Shown here one piece after another: positions 22,969-27,408 of a stretch of 27,408 nucleotides of DNA (position 1 is the first letter of the stretch; every line of letters starts with the position of its first letter). The position numbers and the translations under genes are program-made. Origin of the DNA: UBA1227 sp963629305. Lineage in GTDB: Bacteria; Bacillota; Clostridia; Oscillospirales; Acutalibacteraceae. Location: positions 1 to 27,408 of the forward strand of contig CAVGIJ010000016.1 of NCBI GenBank assembly GCA_963629305.1. Reading direction: 5' to 3'. The notes below the pieces were generated by a model, which was given only the letters and a program-made list of their open reading frames with translations, did not search any database and was not told the origin of the DNA.

Positions 22969-23841
22969 ATGCCTGATTTTCAGAAACAGACAGTGCAGTG
23001 GTTTCCCGGTCATATGGCAAAGACCAGGAGAAAAATAAAAGAATATCTGCCGCTTGTTGACGCTGTGGTGGAGTTGGTTGACTCCAGAATACCCATAAGC
23101 AGCAGAAATCCCGAAATTGATGAGCTCACGAGCGGGAAGCCGAGAATTATACTTCTCAACAAATGCGACGTTGCGGATTCAACGACAACATCTCTGTGGA
23201 TAAAATACTATGAAAATCTCGGACAGTATGCCATGGCGGTTGACTGCAAGTCAGGAAAAGGGCTGCAGAAGTTTGACGAGCTTGTTAAAGCTGCACTTGC
23301 CGACAAGATACAATCAAATATTGACAGGGGTATGCCGGGTAAGGCACTTCGCTTTATGGTTGTCGGTATTCCGAATACCGGAAAGTCAACGTTCATAAAT
23401 AAGATGAGCGGGCGTAACAGGCTTAAAACCGCCGACAGACCGGGCGTTACGCGCACAAGTCAGTGGGTTGCCTGTGGTAACGGGATTGAGCTTCTGGACA
23501 CTCCGGGTGTTCTGTGGCCGAAGTTTGACGACCCTGTAGTCGGTGACAGATTGGCATTCATAGGGTCTGTAAAGGATGAGATAATGGATACGGAAACGAT
23601 AGCGGTACGTCTTCTTGATGTCCTTAAAGATCCGTATGCCGACAGACTTTGTGAAAGGTACAAGCTTACACCCGATGACATGGAGTTGGATTCTTATGAG
23701 CTTTTGTGCCGTATAGGTGAAAAACGAGGGATGAAGATACGCGGCGGAGAGGTTGATACACTTCGCGCGGCAAATACACTTCTTGACGAGTATCGCGGAG
23801 GTAAACTCGGACGTTTGACCTTTGAGAGGCCGCAGAACTGA
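22969..23841 (+). CDS. ylqF: Ribosome biogenesis GTPase YlqF/RbgA
   Basis: A 290-residue circularly permuted GTPase needed for a late step of 50S assembly. G motifs occur in the permuted order: NKCD (64-67), then the P-loop GIPNTGKS (133-140), then DTPG (177-180), followed by a C-terminal ANTAR-like RNA-binding region. The opening VQWFPGHMAKTRRKIKE is the family signature. Starts 5 bases after the second lepB, with only a weak purine run as ribosome binding site. The rplS-lepB-ylqF-rnhB order is classic Firmicutes. Confidence 0.96.
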   Translation: MPDFQKQTVQWFPGHMAKTRRKIKEYLPLVDAVVELVDSRIPISSRNPEIDELTSGKPRIILLNKCDVADSTTTSLWIKYYENLGQYAMAVDCKSGKGLQKFDELVKAALADKIQSNIDRGMPGKALRFMVVGIPNTGKSTFINKMSGRNRLKTADRPGVTRTSQWVACGNGIELLDTPGVLWPKFDDPVVGDRLAFIGSVKDEIMDTETIAVRLLDVLKDPYADRLCERYKLTPDDMELDSYELLCRIGEKRGMKIRGGEVDTLRAANTLLDEYRGGKLGRLTFERPQN

Positions 23842-23863
23842 CAGTATTGTGAGGTGAGGGCAA

Positions 23864-24475
23864 ATGGCTGAAAAGACAGTGCCTACTTATGACTTTGAGC
23901 ATGCTGCTCTTGACAGTGGTTTTACATGCATATGCGGGATAGATGAGGCAGGGCGAGGACCGCTTGCGGGCCCTGTGTTTGCGGCGGCTGTTGTGTTACC
24001 CACAGACTGTGAGATACCGGGCCTTAACGATTCGAAAAAACTCACGGAAAAAAAGAGAGAAGCTCTTTTTGATATCATCATAGAAAAAGCAATCGCCTAC
24101 AGCGTAGCATCGGCTTCCGAACGGGAAATTGATGAGATAAATATACTTAATGCGACATTTCTCGCAATGAACAGAGCGTTTGACGGTCTCTCCGTAAAAC
24201 CGGATATGGCTCTTATAGACGGAAATCGAGAACCCGGCGTAAACGCCGCACAGACTACAGTAGTCAAGGGAGACTCAAAGTCTATGAGTATTGCGGCGGC
24301 TTCAATTCTCGCCAAGGTTTCAAGAGACAGATATATGCTTGAACTTGCGAAACTTTATCCGCAGTACGAATTTGAACGTCACAAAGGATACGGCACAAAA
24401 CTTCACTATGAAAAAATACGTGAATACGGGATTTCCGAGGTTCACAGAAAAACCTTTCTTAAGGTTATTCACTGA
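23864..24475 (+). CDS. rnhB: Ribonuclease HII
   Basis: A 203-residue type 2 RNase H that cuts RNA in RNA-DNA hybrids and removes misincorporated ribonucleotides. Catalytic motif GIDEAGRGPLAGPVFAAA holds Asp27 and Glu28; Asp119 in ALIDGN and the later KVSRDRY motif complete the site. GAGGTGAGG precedes the ATG. Complete and of normal length. Downstream yraN follows after 28 bases. Confidence 0.96.
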   Translation: MAEKTVPTYDFEHAALDSGFTCICGIDEAGRGPLAGPVFAAAVVLPTDCEIPGLNDSKKLTEKKREALFDIIIEKAIAYSVASASEREIDEINILNATFLAMNRAFDGLSVKPDMALIDGNREPGVNAAQTTVVKGDSKSMSIAAASILAKVSRDRYMLELAKLYPQYEFERHKGYGTKLHYEKIREYGISEVHRKTFLKVIH

Positions 24476-24503
24476 ACATTGATGAAACTTTCGGAGGCTT
24501 ATA

Positions 24504-24872
24504 ATGAGAAAATCCGGTATTGGCGTTGACGGCGAAGAATTTGTTGCACATTTTCTTGAGGATAGCGGTTATAAAATTCTCTCACGCAACTTTTCGGGGC
24601 GTTTCGGAGAGATAGATATTATTGCGAAAAAGGATAAATATATCTGCTTTGTAGAGGTAAAAACGCGAAAGATCAATTCCATTGTTACGGGATTTGAATC
24701 AGTAACGGTATCAAAGCAAAGTAAGATACGAAAAACCGCAGAATATTACATTGTCGGAAACAAGGACACCTTTGAGGGGGAAGATTGTCAACCGAGATTT
24801 GATTGCGCGCAGGTCAGTGTTTTGGAAAACGGAGAACTTTGTGACATAAGATACATTGAAAATGCATTTTAG
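24504..24872 (+). CDS. yraN: YraN/UPF0102 family nuclease-fold protein
   Basis: A 122-residue protein of UPF0102, a restriction-endonuclease-like fold. The conserved residues are visible: GEEFVAHFLEDSGYKIL, then NFSGRFGEIDIIAKK and FVEVKTRK, where Glu, Asp and the Glu-x-Lys of the last two blocks would form the nuclease-like centre. Role unknown, though it travels with rnhB and DNA-repair or processing genes. GGAGG precedes the ATG. It is followed by thrC after 16 bases. Confidence 0.92.
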   Translation: MRKSGIGVDGEEFVAHFLEDSGYKILSRNFSGRFGEIDIIAKKDKYICFVEVKTRKINSIVTGFESVTVSKQSKIRKTAEYYIVGNKDTFEGEDCQPRFDCAQVSVLENGELCDIRYIENAF

Positions 24873-24888
24873 ACTAAAGGAGAAAACT

Positions 24889-26382
24889 ATGTTTTACACA
24901 AGTACAAGAGACAAAAGTTTGAGAGTAACATCTTCACAGGCAATCACAGCCGGTATTTCAAAGGATGGCGGACTCTTTGTTCCGTGCGAAATCCCGACAC
25001 TTTCACGTGATGACATAAGTGAAATGACAGGTATGACGTATATTGAAAGAGCAAAAAAGGTTCTCTCACTTTATCTCACGGATTTTACAAGTGAAGAAAT
25101 TGATTACTGTGTAAACGGAGCATACGGTAAAGGCAAATTCAGCTCTGAAAAGATAGCTCCGGTTGTTCCTCTTTCAGAGAATGCAAAGGTTCTTGAACTT
25201 TTCAGGGGACCGACATGCGCCTTCAAGGACATGGCACTTCAGCTCCTCCCTTACCTTCTTACGACTGCTTCAAAGAGGGCTGCACCTGACAAGGAAATGG
25301 TTATCCTTGTCGCAACGTCCGGAGATACCGGAAAGGCGGCTCTTGAGGGTTTCAAGGATGTTCCGGGAACAAGGATACTTGTATTTTATCCGGCTCACGG
25401 CGTAAGCCCCATGCAGAAGCTTCAGATGGTTACACAAGAGGGAGCCAATGTCGGTGTATGTGCTATAGAAGGAAATTTCGACGATGCTCAGACGGGCGTA
25501 AAGAAGATTTTCACAGACAAAAAAATTGCGGAAAAGCTCTCCGAAAACGGAATGATGTTTTCTTCTGCAAACTCTATAAACTGGGGTCGCCTTGTCCCGC
25601 AGATAGTGTACTATTGCAGTGCTTACTGTGATATGCTCGAAAACGGTTCGCTTAAGATGGGCGAGGCTATGAATGTTGTAGTTCCGACAGGAAATTTCGG
25701 GAATATTCTTGCGGCGTACTATGCAAAGAAGATGGGCGTTCCAATAGGAAAACTCATATGTGCTTCAAACCTCAACAACGTACTTACGGATTTCCTTACA
25801 ACAGGTGTGTATGACAGAAACAGAGATTTCTACACGACTACATCTCCGTCAATGGATATTCTTATTTCATCAAACCTTGAAAGACTTCTTTTCCACTTGT
25901 CCGGAGAGGATGACGAGCTTATAAGGAATTACATGAAGTCACTTTCGGAAAGTGGAAAATACACTGTTTCGGAAAGCATTATGAAGCAGATTTCAGACAA
26001 CTTCCGTGCGGGCTGCGCAGATGACAGACAGACCGCACAGACCATAAAGGAAGAGTATGACGAATGCGGTTATCTGTTTGATACACACACAGCGGTTGCC
26101 GCAAAAGTTTACAACGATTATATTGCAAAAACAGATGATGAAACACCGACTGTAATTGCCGCGACTGCAAGCCCCTACAAGTTTGCAAAGAGCGTACTCT
26201 GCGCGCTTCTCGGCGAGACACCGTCGCTTGATGATTTTTCAATGACAGAGGAGCTCTCAAAGCTCACAGGTGTTGAGATACCGAAACCTTTGTCAAATCT
26301 TCGCGGAAGAGAGATTCGCTTCTCAAAGGTTTCAAAGGTTGATGATATGCAGCAGTGCGTTTATGATCTTCTCGGAATTTGA
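24889..26382 (+). CDS. thrC: Threonine synthase
   Basis: A 497-residue PLP enzyme that converts O-phosphohomoserine to threonine. It is the long class with an N-terminal FYTSTRDKSLRVTSSQAITAG region. Lys113 in GPTCAFKDMALQLLP binds PLP; the phosphate loop ATSGDTGKAALEGF and the FSSANSINWGR motif are intact. AAAGGAG precedes the ATG at 24889; an upstream in-frame ATG at 24856 lies within yraN and has no ribosome binding site. The gene lies at the end of the lepB operon, and other threonine pathway genes are not nearby. Confidence 0.95.
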   Translation: MFYTSTRDKSLRVTSSQAITAGISKDGGLFVPCEIPTLSRDDISEMTGMTYIERAKKVLSLYLTDFTSEEIDYCVNGAYGKGKFSSEKIAPVVPLSENAKVLELFRGPTCAFKDMALQLLPYLLTTASKRAAPDKEMVILVATSGDTGKAALEGFKDVPGTRILVFYPAHGVSPMQKLQMVTQEGANVGVCAIEGNFDDAQTGVKKIFTDKKIAEKLSENGMMFSSANSINWGRLVPQIVYYCSAYCDMLENGSLKMGEAMNVVVPTGNFGNILAAYYAKKMGVPIGKLICASNLNNVLTDFLTTGVYDRNRDFYTTTSPSMDILISSNLERLLFHLSGEDDELIRNYMKSLSESGKYTVSESIMKQISDNFRAGCADDRQTAQTIKEEYDECGYLFDTHTAVAAKVYNDYIAKTDDETPTVIAATASPYKFAKSVLCALLGETPSLDDFSMTEELSKLTGVEIPKPLSNLRGREIRFSKVSKVDDMQQCVYDLLGI

Positions 26383-26394
26383 TTAAAAAAGAAC

Positions 26395-26418
26395 GGGACT
26401 GCCCGAAAGAGCAGTCCC
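26395..26418. terminator. Terminator shared by thrC and the DUF1540 gene
   Basis: GGGACTGC (26395-26402) / GCAGTCCC (26411-26418), loop CCGAAAGA. On the minus strand it is followed by a T-rich run (complement of the AAAAAA at 26385-26390), a good terminator for the minus-strand gene. On the plus strand the T-run is weak. Confidence 0.8.
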
Positions 26419-26423
26419 ATCTG

Positions 26424-26600
26424 TTATTTGCAAGCCTTACGGTTTGCATTCGGTTTAAATGTTGAACAAAGCGTTTCGCGGCTTTTTGTTGCCTTTGAAT
26501 TACTGATTTCAATGATATCTGCTGTGCAGTGGCACGACTCCTCGTGAAATTCACAGTTGCATACACTGCAGCTTACACATCTTTTATCTGCTTGTGACAT
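26424..26600 (-). CDS. DUF1540 small cysteine-rich protein
   Basis: A 58-residue protein with eight Cys residues (8, 11, 14, 16, 23, 25, 45, 57). The pattern CSVCNCEFHEESCHCTADII followed by ...ETLCSTFKP is the DUF1540 domain, thought to bind metal and common in Clostridia. GGGGAG precedes the ATG at 26600; a longer frame to 26702 has no ribosome binding site and would overlap the divergent phosphoesterase gene. Function unknown. It ends in front of a terminator on its strand. Confidence 0.88.
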   Translation of the reverse strand: MSQADKRCVSCSVCNCEFHEESCHCTADIIEISNSKATKSRETLCSTFKPNANRKACK

Positions 26601-26676
26601 TTTAAACTCCCCTTTATGAACGTAGATTTGAGCACTCGGTTCTTTATTATATTTCCCGTGAAAATGAGGTATTCCA

Positions 26677-27366
26677 ATGTCAATTTTTGCTATAGGCGAC
26701 ACACATCTTTCTCTCGGTGCGGATAAACCGATGGATGTGTTTTCCGGATGGGAAGACTATGTTTCCCGTCTTGAAAAAAATTGGAAAAAAATTGTTAAGC
26801 CGGAGGATACGGTTGTGATTCCGGGAGATATCTCATGGGCGCTCAATCTTTCCGATGCGGAAAAGGATTTTGAATTTTTAAATTCTTTGCCCGGAACTAA
26901 AATTGTTTCCAAAGGCAATCACGATTATTGGTGGGAAACAATGGCGAAGATGAACAGATTTCTTGCCGAAAAAAATTTTGAAACGATAAAATTTATGCAT
27001 AACAACGCTTTTGCCGTTGAGGGGATTGCAATCTGCGGTACACGCGGATGGTTTTTCGATGACACAACTCCTCACAGTGAAAAGATAATAAACAGAGAAA
27101 AACTGCGACTTGAGACATCTATTGCAAAGGCTGAAGAAACCGGATTGCCGATAGCGGTTTTTCTGCACTATCCGCCGATAACCGGAGAGCGGGTGTGTGA
27201 GCCGTTTATGGACATACTCATCTCTCACGGGATAAAGAGGTGTTACTATGCACATCTGCACGGACCGTCAATCTCGCATGCGTTTATCGGGGAGTATGAG
27301 AATATAAAATTTTCGCTTGTTTCGGCGGATTCTCTGGGGTTTGTTCCGAAGCTTATTACATTGTAA
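26677..27366 (+). CDS. Metallophosphoesterase
   Basis: A 229-residue calcineurin-like phosphoesterase with two metal ions. Motifs in order: GDTH (Asp8, His10), PGDISWA (Asp51), KGNHDYWW (Asn81, His82, Asp83), HYPP and HLHG near the C-terminus. It resembles predicted phosphohydrolases of the YkuE/YfcE type, but the substrate is unknown. GAGGT at 26666-26670 precedes the ATG. Divergently placed from the DUF1540 gene with only 76 bases between, so their promoters must be close. The 3' end is complete. Confidence 0.9.
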   Translation: MSIFAIGDTHLSLGADKPMDVFSGWEDYVSRLEKNWKKIVKPEDTVVIPGDISWALNLSDAEKDFEFLNSLPGTKIVSKGNHDYWWETMAKMNRFLAEKNFETIKFMHNNAFAVEGIAICGTRGWFFDDTTPHSEKIINREKLRLETSIAKAEETGLPIAVFLHYPPITGERVCEPFMDILISHGIKRCYYAHLHGPSISHAFIGEYENIKFSLVSADSLGFVPKLITL

Positions 27367-27375
27367 AAAAAGTAG

Positions 27376-27404
27376 TAGAAATTGAAATAAAGTTCTGCTA
27401 TAAT
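27376..27404 (+). promoter_or_regulatory. Promoter at the window edge
   Basis: TAGAAA (27376-27381), 17-base spacer, TATAAT (27399-27404). It would serve a gene beyond the window. No terminator is seen between the phosphoesterase stop and this site. Confidence 0.5.
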
Positions 27405-27408
27405 ATAT

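Noticed and set aside
26601..26676. Promoters for the divergent DUF1540 and phosphoesterase genes
   Set aside because: A TATAAT lies on the minus strand (26651-26646), but no acceptable -35 box is found at 16-18 bases on either strand.
1..27408. CRISPR array, prophage, insertion sequence, tRNA or rRNA gene
   Set aside because: No regular direct repeats, transposase or integrase genes, cloverleaf sequences or rRNA segments are seen anywhere in the window.

Overview
The window is a chromosomal, housekeeping-rich segment from a Gram-positive Clostridia-type bacterium. Oscillospirales/Ruminococcaceae is my best guess. The evidence is the gene order rimP-nusA-ylxR-L7Ae-infB-rbfA-nrnA-truB-ribF and rplS-lepB-ylqF-rnhB-yraN, A-rich purine Shine-Dalgarno sites, sigma-A-like promoters with 17-base spacers, an archaeal/eukaryotic-type prolyl-tRNA synthetase, the paired TIGR03960/DUF2344 genes, and moderately AT-rich DNA. 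Nearly all genes are on the plus strand. Only an AbrB-like regulator and a small DUF1540 protein are on the minus strand. I see no tRNA or rRNA gene, CRISPR array, insertion sequence or prophage.

Layout. 1-2956: an SDR oxidoreductase, acyl carrier protein and proS, separated by clear terminators and promoters. 3005-11068: one long operon for translation initiation, ribosome maturation and RNA metabolism. It opens with a promoter and a leader hairpin before rimP, and closes with an intrinsic terminator after ribF. 11069-11442: a gene-poor stretch ending in a promoter and structured leader for rpsO. 11443-14872: rpsO, a highly structured rpsO-pnp intergenic RNA, pnp, a small membrane-anchored protein and a strong terminator. 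14905-15392: an abrB-like gene on the minus strand and what looks like a decayed spmA (spore maturation A) fragment. 15463-18866: overlapping MBL hydrolase, TIGR03960 radical SAM and DUF2344 genes. 18867-19065: a non-coding region with two inverted repeats and a near-consensus promoter. 19066-21147: an unknown helical protein, an atypical trmB and a three-helix membrane protein. 21168-26382: the rplS leader and rplS, then two tandem signal peptidases, ylqF, rnhB, yraN and thrC. 26395-27408: a DUF1540 protein, a divergent metallophosphoesterase and a promoter at the edge.

How the genes work together. The two large plus-strand blocks serve ribosome assembly (RimP, RbfA, YlqF, S15, L19), translation start (IF2), transcription elongation/termination (NusA), tRNA modification (TruB, TrmB), tRNA charging (ProRS) and RNA turnover (PNPase, NrnA, RNase HII, possibly YlxR on RNase P). 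Several of these genes have leaders with visible secondary structure, which suggests autoregulation at the RNA level.

I find no clear new multi-gene system. The items most worth a second look are the pnp leader with two competing pairings, the rpsO leader, the hairpin before rimP-nusA, the spmA remnant now carrying the promoter of the next operon, the altered active-site motif of TrmB, the second signal peptidase without the usual Pro, and the uncharacterised proteins at 19066 and 14134.
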